A stretch of DNA of 25,369 nt from Treponema sp. GTDB taxonomy: Bacteria; Spirochaetota; Spirochaetia; Treponematales; Breznakiellaceae. The DNA lies in the NCBI GenBank assembly GCA_031273835.1, contig JAISRD010000001.1:1-25369 (forward strand), in the 5' to 3' direction. Shown here one piece after another: positions 8,195 through 16,386 of this stretch. The notes beneath the pieces are model-generated. The model made no database searches. It was not told where the DNA came from and saw nothing but the letters and a program-made list of their open reading frames with translations. How positions within the stretch are numbered: the first letter of the stretch is position 1; each line of letters opens with the position of its first letter. The translations under genes were made by a program, and so were the position numbers.

Positions 8195-8599
8195 ATGGAA
8201 TATGTATGGAGCGACAGTCTATCGGTGGGGCATGAAAAGATAGACGGGCAGCATAAACAGCTCTTTGCCGCAATCAACGACCTGATCCGTGTCAGTCAAA
8301 GCGGAAATACCGGGGATGAACTAAAGAAGAGCCTGGACTTTCTCAACGATTATACAATTAAGCACTTCTTTGAGGAGGAACAGCTTCAGCTTAAATTCCA
8401 GTACCCGGATTATGAAAACCACAAAAAGCTTCATGAGGGCCTGAAACAGGTACTCCGCGAGCTTATGCACGAGTGGATATTGAAGGGGTCCTCCAAGGCT
8501 TTGGCCGAGGGCATCAAGGTAAAAATAGGCGACTGGCTGGTGACACATATCAAAGCCGAGGACACGAAGCTGGGAGCGCATATAAAAAGCAAAAGCTAG
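8195..8599 (+). CDS. Bacteriohemerythrin (single-domain hemerythrin-like protein)
   Basis: A small cytoplasmic di-iron O2-binding four-helix bundle, 134 residues from this ATG. All expected iron ligands can be read (numbered from an alternative GTG start at 8189): H22 in DGQHKQLF, H59 and E63 in HFFEEEQ, H78 and H82 in NHKKLH, and H120 with D125 in HIKAED. The N-terminal WSDSLSVGHEKIDGQH is diagnostic of bacterial hemerythrins. In anaerobes such proteins are thought to sense, store or scavenge oxygen. Neither GTG 8189 nor ATG 8195 has a Shine-Dalgarno sequence. The ATG is preferred because the candidate -10 box ends at 8187. The gene stands alone and is divergent from uvrD. Confidence 0.9.
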   Translation: MEYVWSDSLSVGHEKIDGQHKQLFAAINDLIRVSQSGNTGDELKKSLDFLNDYTIKHFFEEEQLQLKFQYPDYENHKKLHEGLKQVLRELMHEWILKGSSKALAEGIKVKIGDWLVTHIKAEDTKLGAHIKSKS

Positions 8600-8653
8600 G
8601 GCTTCATCCGCAGCGGGGTCCGGCACCCAAGATCACGCCCTTCCGGGCGGGGC

Positions 8654-9079
8654 TTATTCAGGCGGCCGGGATCTTCCGCTTCTCCGTACCACTACTTTTT
8701 TCCCCTCCCGCCGGACCGGTCTGCCGCTTCCGGCTTGGCCGCTTTCCTTGTCCCGCCCCTGGGGGTCCCGACCGCGGGGTCGGCCGCTATCCCTGCCGCC
8801 CGCCTGGCCCCGGTCCTGCCGGCGGTCCCCGCCTCCGCGGCGCTGTTCCCTTACGGCCTTTTCCAGCGCCTTGAGGGCCTCGTCAAAATTTTTAAGAAAG
8901 GCGGGAAGATCATCGGCAAACACAATCACCGACTGGCGCTCAAAGCCCCCCGTTTCTTTGTTTTTGCTCTCCACGATATTAAGGTAGAGATCCCCCAGGC
9001 GGTTTTCCTTTACATTAAAAAAGTAGGTCCTGTTCTGCAGTATAAGCGTCTTTGAAGAAAGTTCTCCCCGTATTCCCAT
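8654..9079 (-). CDS. PUR-domain nucleic-acid-binding protein (DUF3276/BpuR-like) with Arg/Gly-rich tail
   Basis: A 141-residue protein. Residues 1-75 are a PUR (PurA ssDNA/RNA-binding) domain of the spirochaete/Bacteroidetes DUF3276 type: MGIRGELSSKTLILQNR, TYFFNVKENRLGDLYLNIVE, RQSVIVFADDLPAFL. The borrelial homologue BpuR binds DNA and RNA and acts as a post-transcriptional regulator. Residues 79-141 are low complexity, with about 17 Arg and 14 Gly, many as RG, GR or GRD, recalling RGG boxes that contact RNA. AAGGAG lies six bases before the ATG. It is 16 bp downstream of the phosphohexomutase gene on the same strand, so probably co-transcribed. A regulatory role here is inferred from the family. 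Confidence 0.87.
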   Translation of the reverse strand: MGIRGELSSKTLILQNRTYFFNVKENRLGDLYLNIVESKNKETGGFERQSVIVFADDLPAFLKNFDEALKALEKAVREQRRGGGDRRQDRGQAGGRDSGRPRGRDPQGRDKESGQAGSGRPVRREGKKVVVRRSGRSRPPE

Positions 9080-9095
9080 GTTGTACTCCTTATCT

Positions 9096-11042
9096 TTACG
9101 CCGCGCCGTCCGCCCGGCTTACCATGCTGCGCTGCCATTGAATAAGCGCCCGCTCCCGTTCTGCGCCGCCCTCCGCGTCGGCCAGTATCCTGAATACCGG
9201 CTCCGTCTTGGAGCCCCGCATCCAGATAAAGGCCTTCTCCCTGCCCTCATCACCGGTAAAAACAATTTTGAGCCCCCCGGTCCCCGCGTCGCCGAAGCGG
9301 GTGAGTTTTCTCACTTCCTCCGTACCTATGCAGGCCCGCCCCTCCCATCCGTAAAGGCCCAGCCTTTTCAGCTCCGCCCTTTTCAGTTCCCAGTCCTTAA
9401 GAAAAATACCCTGGTACTTCTCTTTGAGGAGGGCGTGATCCCCTGTCCGTACCCGAAGCTGGGCTTCCGGCGTGGCGACCCCGGTGGTGGTAAAGACGGG
9501 GAGGGATGCGATGATATCCTTAAGGCCAAAGCCGCTTTTCGCCCTCCCGCCGCCGCTCTTCTCAAGCCATATATCAAAAAAGCCCCCGCCCTCAGGCCGC
9601 GGGCCCCCGGCGTCCGTATCCCTTCCCTTCCGTATGGTAAGGAGTTTTACCAGCCCCAGGACCGTGGCGATGGGGTCCCGTACCGCCTGGGGATGGATGA
9701 TATTGCCCCCGTTGGAACCTTCCCCCAATATGCGGACCAGGTATCCCTGATTCCGCAATCTCCGGGCCAGGTTAACCACATTGGCCTCCCCGACCTCGGC
9801 GCGGAATACCTCTATCCCGAAGGCCGCCGCGATACGGTCCACGCGCATCGAGGTGGGGCCGTTTACCGCCACGGCCGCCCTGGTAAGGGCCCCGCCCGAG
9901 GGGCCGTAACGGAGCTCCCCGGTCCAGACAAGCTGGGCAAATTCGGCGGCGCAGGCCAGGGCAAATACTTCCTGGGCTTCGAGTATCCTGGCCCTGCCCG
10001 CTTCTTCGTCCCAGATCACCAGGTTTCCCCTGTCGCCGTCGCAGTCGGGCACGTAGCTTAACAGCGCCCCGGTGTCCCGCCGGTGGAGTTCCTCAAGAAA
10101 AACCCTGCAGGGTTCAAGGGAATCCCCTTCGGGGATGATGGCGTGGGCTATTTCGCCGGGCTTTGCGTTGATTCCCTGAAAGCCCAGCCCCAGGGAACGG
10201 AAAAGATCCCCGTCGATACTGAGGGTCCGGGCGGAGCCGTTATAATCCGCCGCCGCCGTCAGGGGCCTTTCCCGCAGGCCCTCCTTAAGGGCTTCCATGA
10301 CGCCGTTTCCCCCGTCCGGAACGCCGACCGGTGTTCCGGCGGTAACCCGGAGGGCGAAATCCCTGTAGGCCCCGAGGGCTTCCTGTTTTATCCGCGCCGA
10401 TTCGGCGTAGACCCGCTTTAGCCCGGTTTCGTCCGCCCGGCAAAGCACGGCAAGGAGCTCCGTTACCGCCCCGGGCCTGGCAAGGAGTTCTTTAAGGGCC
10501 CCTATACACTGTAACGCGGCGGAAGCTTCCAGAACGCCGCCGTCGTCAAGACCGAATTTCAGGCCGTTATGGCCTATAGGGTTGTGGCTTGCGGAAATAT
10601 AGCAAAAACCGGTATGCCCCCCGGCGGGGGGATTTTTTGCGTATGAAGCGGCGCAGGCCATGAGCTCCGGGGCCGCGGCAACGCCGGCATAGACCGCGGC
10701 GCAGCCCGCCCCAAGAAAGGCCCGGATCATGATATCCGCCGCGGCTTCCCCGGTGGGCCGGGTATCCCGGCCAAGTATCACCAGGGGGGCCGGAGAACCC
10801 CCGGATCTGAGAAATTCCGCAAAAACCACGGCGCCGGCGGCGCAGATAAGGGCGTGGGGCTTTGACAGTTCCCCGCTTCTGTCCTCTTCAGAAGCGCCGA
10901 AAATCCCCCGCCAGCCCGAGGGGGACAGGATCATTTCCGAAAGGGCCTTTGCCAGATCCGCGCCGGGTATCCTTAATTTGTCCGGATCAAACATAGCCTT
11001 AGTATACAATTCATTTATATCTAGTCTAGGTGATAAAATCAT
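9096..11042 (-). CDS. Phosphoglucomutase/phosphomannomutase family protein
   Basis: An alpha-D-phosphohexomutase interconverting hexose 1- and 6-phosphates. The three family loops are present: active-site serine in YISASHNPIGHNGLKFG (about residue 150), metal-binding PDCDGDRGNLV (about 330) and the sugar-binding GEGSNGGNIIHP (about 442). At 648 residues it is longer than typical bacterial PMM/PGM (450-580), with extra length at the N terminus and between domains. The ATG at 11042 gives the longest frame; an alternative ATG at 10994 (MFDPDKLRIPG) has AAGG only two bases upstream. A TATAAT hexamer lies on the minus strand at 11054-11059 and a TATACT at 11001-11006. Whether glucose or mannose phosphate is the substrate cannot be told. 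It lies upstream of the PUR gene in the same transcription unit. Confidence 0.87.
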   Translation of the reverse strand: MILSPRLDINELYTKAMFDPDKLRIPGADLAKALSEMILSPSGWRGIFGASEEDRSGELSKPHALICAAGAVVFAEFLRSGGSPAPLVILGRDTRPTGEAAADIMIRAFLGAGCAAVYAGVAAAPELMACAASYAKNPPAGGHTGFCYISASHNPIGHNGLKFGLDDGGVLEASAALQCIGALKELLARPGAVTELLAVLCRADETGLKRVYAESARIKQEALGAYRDFALRVTAGTPVGVPDGGNGVMEALKEGLRERPLTAAADYNGSARTLSIDGDLFRSLGLGFQGINAKPGEIAHAIIPEGDSLEPCRVFLEELHRRDTGALLSYVPDCDGDRGNLVIWDEEAGRARILEAQEVFALACAAEFAQLVWTGELRYGPSGGALTRAAVAVNGPTSMRVDRIAAAFGIEVFRAEVGEANVVNLARRLRNQGYLVRILGEGSNGGNIIHPQAVRDPIATVLGLVKLLTIRKGRDTDAGGPRPEGGGFFDIWLEKSGGGRAKSGFGLKDIIASLPVFTTTGVATPEAQLRVRTGDHALLKEKYQGIFLKDWELKRAELKRLGLYGWEGRACIGTEEVRKLTRFGDAGTGGLKIVFTGDEGREKAFIWMRGSKTEPVFRILADAEGGAERERALIQWQRSMVSRADGAA

Positions 11043-11078
11043 AGTATATTTGAATTATAGGAAAGGTAAGGATTAACC

Positions 11079-12260
11079 ATGAAACGACTGTACCTTGATT
11101 ATAACGCCACAACCCCCTTAAGGGAAGAGGTAAGGGCCGCCCTCATCGAGGATCTTGCCGTATACGGCAATGCTTCGAGCATGCACGCCGACGGACGGGA
11201 AGCCCGGACCAGGGTAGAGGAAGCCCGGAACAGGGTAGGGGAACTCCTGGGGGCCCCCGCTAAAACGATCGTCTTTACCTCCGGTGGTTCCGAATCAAAC
11301 AACACGGTTTTTAATACCATGCGGCGCCTTGCCTCGGACCGGAACGGCGCTCCCCTTGCCGGGGGGAGGCGGGGCTTTATCACCACCGCCGTGGAGCACC
11401 CCTGTGTGCTCAATTCCGCCAAATACCTGGAATCCCTGGGGTTCAGGGTAACTTTTTTGCCCGTGGATCAGTACGGAAAGGTCCGTATGGAGGAATTCAA
11501 AAAGGCCTTGAACGAAGAAACCCTCCTGGTATCGGTGATGATGGCAAACAACGAGATCGGCACGATACAAAATATCAGGGAAATTGCCGCCATGACCAAG
11601 GCCGCTGGGGGGTGGATGCATACCGACGCGGTTCAGGCGGCGGGGAAGATACCGGTAAACGCGCCGGAGCTTGGGGTGGATTACCTTACCATGTCGGCCC
11701 ATAAAATTTATGGCCCCAAGGGAATAGGGGCCCTGTACATTAAGGAAAAGGCCCCCCTTTTCCCCCTTATACAGGGGGGGCACCAGGAAGACGGAATGCG
11801 GGCGGGGACCTACAACAATATGGGGATACTCGGCTTCGGCAAGGCGGCGGAACTGGCAAAACGGGATCTGGCCGCCTATGGCCGGGAAATGGGCGCCCTG
11901 CGACGGCGGCTCCGGGACGGCCTTTTTGCCGCCGTGCCGGACATTAAAATCAACGGACACCCGGAGGATGTGCTTCCCAATACCCTCAATGTGTCGTTTC
12001 CCGGCGCCGAGGGGGAGGCCATACTGCTCTCCATGGATATTGCCGGAATCGAGGCGTCCACCGGTTCGGCCTGCGCTTCGGGAAGCCTGGAACCCTCCCA
12101 TGTCCTTACGGCCATAGGGGCGGAGTCCGAGCTTGCCCACGGTTCCATACGTTTCAGCCTGGGCCTGGGCGTTACCGAAGATGATGTAGACTATGTGCTG
12201 GAAACGGCGCCGCCGATAATCTCAAGGCTCCGTTCCATGTCGACGGTATATCAGGATTGA
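11079..12260 (+). CDS. nifS: Cysteine desulfurase, NifS/IscS type
   Basis: A PLP-dependent enzyme that removes sulfur from cysteine and passes it to a scaffold for Fe-S cluster building. The 393 residues carry the class I features: LYLDYNATTPL at the start, H106 in AVEHPCVL, D183 and Q186 stacking and binding PLP, Schiff-base K209 in MSAHKIYGPKG, and catalytic C332 in STGSACASGSLEPSHV on a flexible loop. AAGGA lies six bases before the ATG. A NifU-type scaffold follows 15 bp downstream, so the pair forms a NifSU unit. No nitrogenase genes are in the window, so a housekeeping Fe-S role is the simplest reading. Confidence 0.93.
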   Translation: MKRLYLDYNATTPLREEVRAALIEDLAVYGNASSMHADGREARTRVEEARNRVGELLGAPAKTIVFTSGGSESNNTVFNTMRRLASDRNGAPLAGGRRGFITTAVEHPCVLNSAKYLESLGFRVTFLPVDQYGKVRMEEFKKALNEETLLVSVMMANNEIGTIQNIREIAAMTKAAGGWMHTDAVQAAGKIPVNAPELGVDYLTMSAHKIYGPKGIGALYIKEKAPLFPLIQGGHQEDGMRAGTYNNMGILGFGKAAELAKRDLAAYGREMGALRRRLRDGLFAAVPDIKINGHPEDVLPNTLNVSFPGAEGEAILLSMDIAGIEASTGSACASGSLEPSHVLTAIGAESELAHGSIRFSLGLGVTEDDVDYVLETAPPIISRLRSMSTVYQD

Positions 12261-12275
12261 TTTGAGGAGCTTATC

Positions 12276-12869
12276 ATGACTGCATGGTTATATTCGGATA
12301 CGGTTAAAGAACACTTTGTAAATCCCCGGAATGTCCTTATGGAAGACGAGGGGACTTTTCCCGCCGACGCCCGGGGAGAAACGGGCAATATCAGATGCGG
12401 GGATCAGATGCTGATGCTTTTACAGATCAAGGATGACGTGATTAGCGATGTACGGTGGAAAACCTACGGCTGCGCCAGCGCCATCGCCTCCACCAGCATG
12501 CTTTCGGAGATGATCAAGGGGATGAATATAGCCGACGCCTACGGGATTAAGCCCGGCGACCTGGTGAAAAAGCTCGGCGGCCTGCCGGAAAACAAGATAC
12601 ACTGCTCCGTCCTGGGGGATAAGGCCCTGCGGGCGGCCATCGACGATTATCTTGGCAAAACCGGCAGGGCGGGACTCTTTAAGGAAGAGGCCGTAACGAT
12701 CTGCAACTGCCTTTCCATCACCGACAAGGACCTGGAGACGGCCTATAAGAACGGCGCCCGGAGCTGGGAAAACTTCCAGGAAGCCACCAAAATCGGCACG
12801 GTCTGCGGAAGCTGCAAGGAAAAGGCCCTGGAACTGCTCCACGAATTTGAGCATATCTACGGCGGCTGA
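12276..12869 (+). CDS. nifU: NifU-like Fe-S cluster scaffold (IscU domain plus BFD-like [2Fe-2S] domain)
   Basis: Scaffold on which [2Fe-2S]/[4Fe-4S] clusters are assembled with sulfur from the adjacent desulfurase. Residues 1-128 are IscU-like with the three assembly cysteines C41 (IRCGDQ), C66 (TYGCASAIASTS) and C110 (IHCSVLGDKAL). Residues about 138-192 are the permanent [2Fe-2S] domain with C143-x-C145 and C177-x2-C180 (TICNCLS, TVCGSCK). At 197 residues it lacks the third, NFU-type domain of classical nitrogen-fixer NifU. GAGGAG lies six bases before the ATG. Co-transcription with nifS is very likely given the 15-bp gap. Confidence 0.92.
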   Translation: MTAWLYSDTVKEHFVNPRNVLMEDEGTFPADARGETGNIRCGDQMLMLLQIKDDVISDVRWKTYGCASAIASTSMLSEMIKGMNIADAYGIKPGDLVKKLGGLPENKIHCSVLGDKALRAAIDDYLGKTGRAGLFKEEAVTICNCLSITDKDLETAYKNGARSWENFQEATKIGTVCGSCKEKALELLHEFEHIYGG

Positions 12870-12963
12870 GGGGGTTTTGGCCGCTTTGATCTTACAACAG
12901 ATGTTATAAAAAAAACATGACAAACTGCTAGCCTATTTTTCCGCCATGGAGTATGATCTAGGC

Positions 12964-14307
12964 ATGGAGATAAAAAAATTACTCAAAGTCCTGCCGGCGC
13001 TTTTGTTATTATCCGCCCTTTTATCCTGCTCCAAGGAAATAGGCTGGGGCGTTTTGCTGTGGACCATTGAAGAACCGGCCATTCCCTCGGGGACCGTACT
13101 GCCCGTTTATATGCGCTCGAACATTGAAGAACAATGGATTGCCGGAATACCCGGCGAAAATCCCGGCGGACAGCAGAAACTGGTGGAGATCCCCCTTTCC
13201 CATCTGGAGCTGTTCAGGACCAGGGGGGCGGCCCTGCGGCAGGCTTCGGCCAACGCCGAATATGCCATAACCTATGCGGAAGTCCTGCAGGACGGCCTTC
13301 CCATCCGGGATAAGCCTGAAAACGGCGCCCGGCGGGTCTACCGTCTTAAAGAGGGGGAGGTGATCAAGATACTCGAAAAGGCCGAGGGAGTTGAGGCGGT
13401 GGGCGCCTCCGGCGCCCCCCTGGAGGGCGGCTGGTTCGTGGTGCTTACCGAAAGCGGCAGCACCGGTTATTGTTTTTCCAACCGTCTGCGCTTCTTCGAA
13501 CACACCCGGGGTCCCCTGGTGGTCTTTAAGCCCGAAATTTCCGGGGACGATCCTGATCTGGATTTTATCCTCTCCCGGCCCTGGTATCCCGAATCCTACG
13601 GAGCCATGCTGAGTTCAGGCAGTCTCGACACCGAAGCCCTTGCAAAACACTGGGGTTTTATCCCCGGGGCCGATACGGGGAAGGCGAAAATCACCCTTCC
13701 CGATCTTGCCATAGACTTTCCCTATAGAAAGATAAGCAGAGCCGGTGAACGGGCCTGGATCTTTGAGGGCAGTCCCCTCCTGCTGACCTTTCAGGGCGAA
13801 CCCGGCGCCGAAAACGCCAGGTTAACCGTACAATACGATGATGAAACGGGGCTGACCCATTCGGCTGTTTTTGTTAACCTTCCCTTCTCGGTGGATATGA
13901 TCATAAGCCGGGAAATGTCCCGCAGGCAGACCCTCTATCAGGAGCTTTTTGTCCGGGGGCCCTCCTACTACAGCCCAAACTACGGCGCCCTGACGCTCAG
14001 CTCGGACAGGCGCTTTAGCTGGGACGAAATGGGAAATCTGCCCCCCGGCATGTTCCCCCCCTCCGCCCTGGGGAGCGGGATCATCGATATGGGGATCTAC
14101 CTTCCGGCGGACCTTGTAAACCGGTATACCGGCGCGCTGTCCATGAAGCTCGACGCGGTAAACGGTGAAGGGCCCTTTCTAACTTTCCTCTATACCCTGG
14201 ATAACCAGGGGCTTAAGCTGGAATATGTTCCCCGGGAAAATCTCAACGGCCCCGCCGTCGTCAGGCGGGACAGTTCCGCTTTGGTGATCTACTTTAGTGC
14301 CGAGTAG
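12964..14307 (+). CDS. Lipoprotein with bacterial SH3-like domain
   Basis: Predicted lipoprotein. From the ATG at 12964 the N terminus is MEIKKLLKVL, then a hydrophobic run ending in ALLSC, giving a lipidated Cys22. An in-frame ATG at 12946 adds six residues and is an equally possible start; neither has a well-placed Shine-Dalgarno. A bacterial SH3-type domain lies at about 103-179 (DGLPIRDKPENGARRVYRL through GGWFVVLTESGSTGYCFSNR), a fold often used for peptidoglycan or ligand binding. The C-terminal 270 residues are not recognised; they are rich in beta-strand-like stretches and end in LVIYFSAE. The stop overlaps the ABC-F start by 11 bp. A cell-envelope role is likely, but the exact function is unknown. 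Confidence 0.75.
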   Translation: MEIKKLLKVLPALLLLSALLSCSKEIGWGVLLWTIEEPAIPSGTVLPVYMRSNIEEQWIAGIPGENPGGQQKLVEIPLSHLELFRTRGAALRQASANAEYAITYAEVLQDGLPIRDKPENGARRVYRLKEGEVIKILEKAEGVEAVGASGAPLEGGWFVVLTESGSTGYCFSNRLRFFEHTRGPLVVFKPEISGDDPDLDFILSRPWYPESYGAMLSSGSLDTEALAKHWGFIPGADTGKAKITLPDLAIDFPYRKISRAGERAWIFEGSPLLLTFQGEPGAENARLTVQYDDETGLTHSAVFVNLPFSVDMIISREMSRRQTLYQELFVRGPSYYSPNYGALTLSSDRRFSWDEMGNLPPGMFPPSALGSGIIDMGIYLPADLVNRYTGALSMKLDAVNGEGPFLTFLYTLDNQGLKLEYVPRENLNGPAVVRRDSSALVIYFSAE

Positions 14308-16267
14308 CGTCGTACAGCTTTCAAAAATTTCCATTGCCTTTGCCGACAGGGATGTACTTAAGGATGTAAACCTCTTTCTTTCGGCCGAATCCCGCTCGGC
14401 CCTGGCGGGGGTAAACGGTTCGGGCAAAACCACGCTGATGAAAATTACCGCCGGATTGGCCGCCGCCGATTCGGGGGAGCTGACGCTTAGAAAGGGGGCC
14501 CGCGTTTCCTACCTGCCCCAGGAGGGGGCGGCTTATGGAAACTTGATGGAAAACCGGACCCTTTGGGATGAAGCTGAAACGGCCTATGATCCCATCCGGG
14601 TACTGCTTGCGGAAATGGAAGCGCTGGGGGCCCTGCTGGAAAGGGCCGGTGAAGCCGCCGCCGCCCCGGTCCTGGCGGAATACCAGCGGCTCCAGGAGGG
14701 GGTGGAAAATTCGGGCTACTATAACCGGGACGGAACGATCTCCCAGGTCCTTAAGGGGCTGGGTTTTTCGGAGGGGGATTTTTCCCGCCGGGCCGGGGAA
14801 TTTTCCGGAGGCTGGCAGATGCGGATCAAGCTGGCCAAGGTACTCCTTGAAAGCCCGGATCTGATGCTCCTGGACGAACCTACCAATTACCTTGATATAG
14901 AAGCCAGAACCTGGCTTGAAACCTGGCTTAAAAATTTTCCCGGCGGCTATCTTCTGGTTTCCCATGACCGTTATTTTCTGGATACCTGCGTAAACGAAGT
15001 CTACGAACTTTTTCAGGGCCGTATCAAGCGCTACGCGGGTAACTACAGCGCCTATGAAAACTTACGGCGGCAGGAACTGGAAACCCTCTTAAAGCGCCGC
15101 GAGGAACAACAGGCGGAAATTGCCAAATCGGAGGATCTTATACGCCGTTTCCGGTTCAAGGCTTCCAAGGCCGCCATGGTACAGGAACGGATAAGAAGGC
15201 TTGAAAAGATGGAGCGGATAGAAATCCCTGAAACCCTCAAGAAGATCAGCGTCAGCTTTCCGCCGGCCCCCCACTCCGGCCGTACCGCCCTTAATTTAAG
15301 GAACCTGGGTAAAACATACGGCCCCAGGCGGGTTTTTTCCGGCCTGGACCTAAACCTGGACACGGGGGAAAAGCTCGTGGTGGCGGGCCGGAACGGGGCG
15401 GGGAAATCCACGCTGCTGCGCATCATAGCCGGGGAAGACCGGGATCATGAGGGGGAAGTAAAATACGGAACCGGGATCATCCCCGCCTATTTTTCCCAGG
15501 ACTTTAACCCTCAGGAGGGAAGCGGGGAAGAGGGGGTGCTGGCCTTTATGGAAGCGGGGGCCCCCGCCGCGGTGGTTCCCAAACTCCGGGATATGCTGGG
15601 GGCTTTCTTATTCCGGGGGGACGATGTATACAAGCGCCTTTCGGTTCTGTCCGGGGGAGAAAAGAACCGCCTTGCCCTGCTTAGGCTCCTGTTACAGCCG
15701 GTTAACCTTCTTGTCCTGGACGAGCCCACCAATCATCTGGACCTTCATTCAAAGGACATACTGCTTGACGCCCTGCTGCAGTTTACCGGTACGGTGATCT
15801 TTGTTTCCCACGACCGGGCTTTTATGGAAGCCCTTTCAACAAAAACCCTGGAACTTAAAAGCGGCGATGGAGGCGGCGTATCGGAGCATAAGCTGTACTA
15901 CGGGGGATACGGATACTACCTGGAAAAAACCGCGGAGGCGGGAAACCCCGCCGCGGGGCCGGCGGGGGGCGCTTCTTTGGGCCGCTCCTCCCAAACGGAC
16001 GCCGAAGCCCGGCGCAGAGCGGGGAAACAGCGGGCGGCCCTTGTAAGGCGGCTTGAGCGGGAGGAGGAGGCCTGTCTTGCGGATATGGAAACCCTGGAAG
16101 CGGAAAAGGCCCGCCTTGAGGAAGCCCTGACCCGCAGTGAAGTGTACGCCGACGGGGAAAAGACCAGGACGGTAAAGGCCGCCCTGGGCAGGGTAAACGC
16201 GGAACTTGAGGAAAAAACCGCCCTTTGGGAGCGGATTGCCGGAGAACTGCGGCAAAACGCCGGCTAA
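14297..16267 (+). CDS. ABC-F family ATPase (Uup/EttA-like, ribosome-associated)
   Basis: A soluble protein of two tandem ABC ATPase domains without membrane segments, typical of ABC-F translation factors that act at the ribosome. First domain: Walker A GVNGSGKTT (38-46), signature FSGGWQMRIKLAK, Walker B MLLDEPTNYLD. Second domain: GRNGAGKSTLL (about 366), signature LSGGEKNRLALL, Walker B LVLDEPTNHLD. Between them lies the charged P-site-tRNA-interaction linker (about residues 250-310, rich in RR/KR/EE). The last 80 residues form a charged coiled coil as in Uup. The start is a GTG at 14297 inside the lipoprotein gene. The subtype (EttA, Uup, YbiT, YheS or an antibiotic-resistance ABC-F) cannot be told by eye. 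Confidence 0.9.
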   Translation: MPSSVVQLSKISIAFADRDVLKDVNLFLSAESRSALAGVNGSGKTTLMKITAGLAAADSGELTLRKGARVSYLPQEGAAYGNLMENRTLWDEAETAYDPIRVLLAEMEALGALLERAGEAAAAPVLAEYQRLQEGVENSGYYNRDGTISQVLKGLGFSEGDFSRRAGEFSGGWQMRIKLAKVLLESPDLMLLDEPTNYLDIEARTWLETWLKNFPGGYLLVSHDRYFLDTCVNEVYELFQGRIKRYAGNYSAYENLRRQELETLLKRREEQQAEIAKSEDLIRRFRFKASKAAMVQERIRRLEKMERIEIPETLKKISVSFPPAPHSGRTALNLRNLGKTYGPRRVFSGLDLNLDTGEKLVVAGRNGAGKSTLLRIIAGEDRDHEGEVKYGTGIIPAYFSQDFNPQEGSGEEGVLAFMEAGAPAAVVPKLRDMLGAFLFRGDDVYKRLSVLSGGEKNRLALLRLLLQPVNLLVLDEPTNHLDLHSKDILLDALLQFTGTVIFVSHDRAFMEALSTKTLELKSGDGGGVSEHKLYYGGYGYYLEKTAEAGNPAAGPAGGASLGRSSQTDAEARRRAGKQRAALVRRLEREEEACLADMETLEAEKARLEEALTRSEVYADGEKTRTVKAALGRVNAELEEKTALWERIAGELRQNAG

Positions 16268-16327
16268 AGCAGGCCCTGTTTTTCCGCCCCTTTACGGCGC
16301 TTTTAAGGAATTTTGCTAAAAAGTCCC

Positions 16328-16357
16328 TTGATAAAACCAAAGCCGGTGGGGTACTAT
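16328..16357 (+). promoter_or_regulatory. Candidate promoter upstream of the HD-GYP gene
   Basis: TTGATA at 16328-16333 (five of six consensus bases), 18-bp spacer, TACTAT at 16352-16357. A TATAAA at 16355-16360 overlaps but would need a 21-bp spacer. It lies in a 119-bp gap between genes on the same strand, where a new transcription unit is plausible. Confidence 0.35.
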
Positions 16358-16386
16358 AAATAAATAAACAGGAGCACTTTAGTCAG

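Noticed and set aside
8636..8649. CGCCC-TTCC-GGGCG hairpin between hemerythrin and the PUR gene
   Set aside because: The stem is only 5 bp and no T-run follows on either strand, so it is not called as a terminator.
16284..16304. Possible terminator after the ABC-F gene
   Set aside because: Only a 4-bp CGCC/GGCG stem followed by CTTTTAA; too weak to call.
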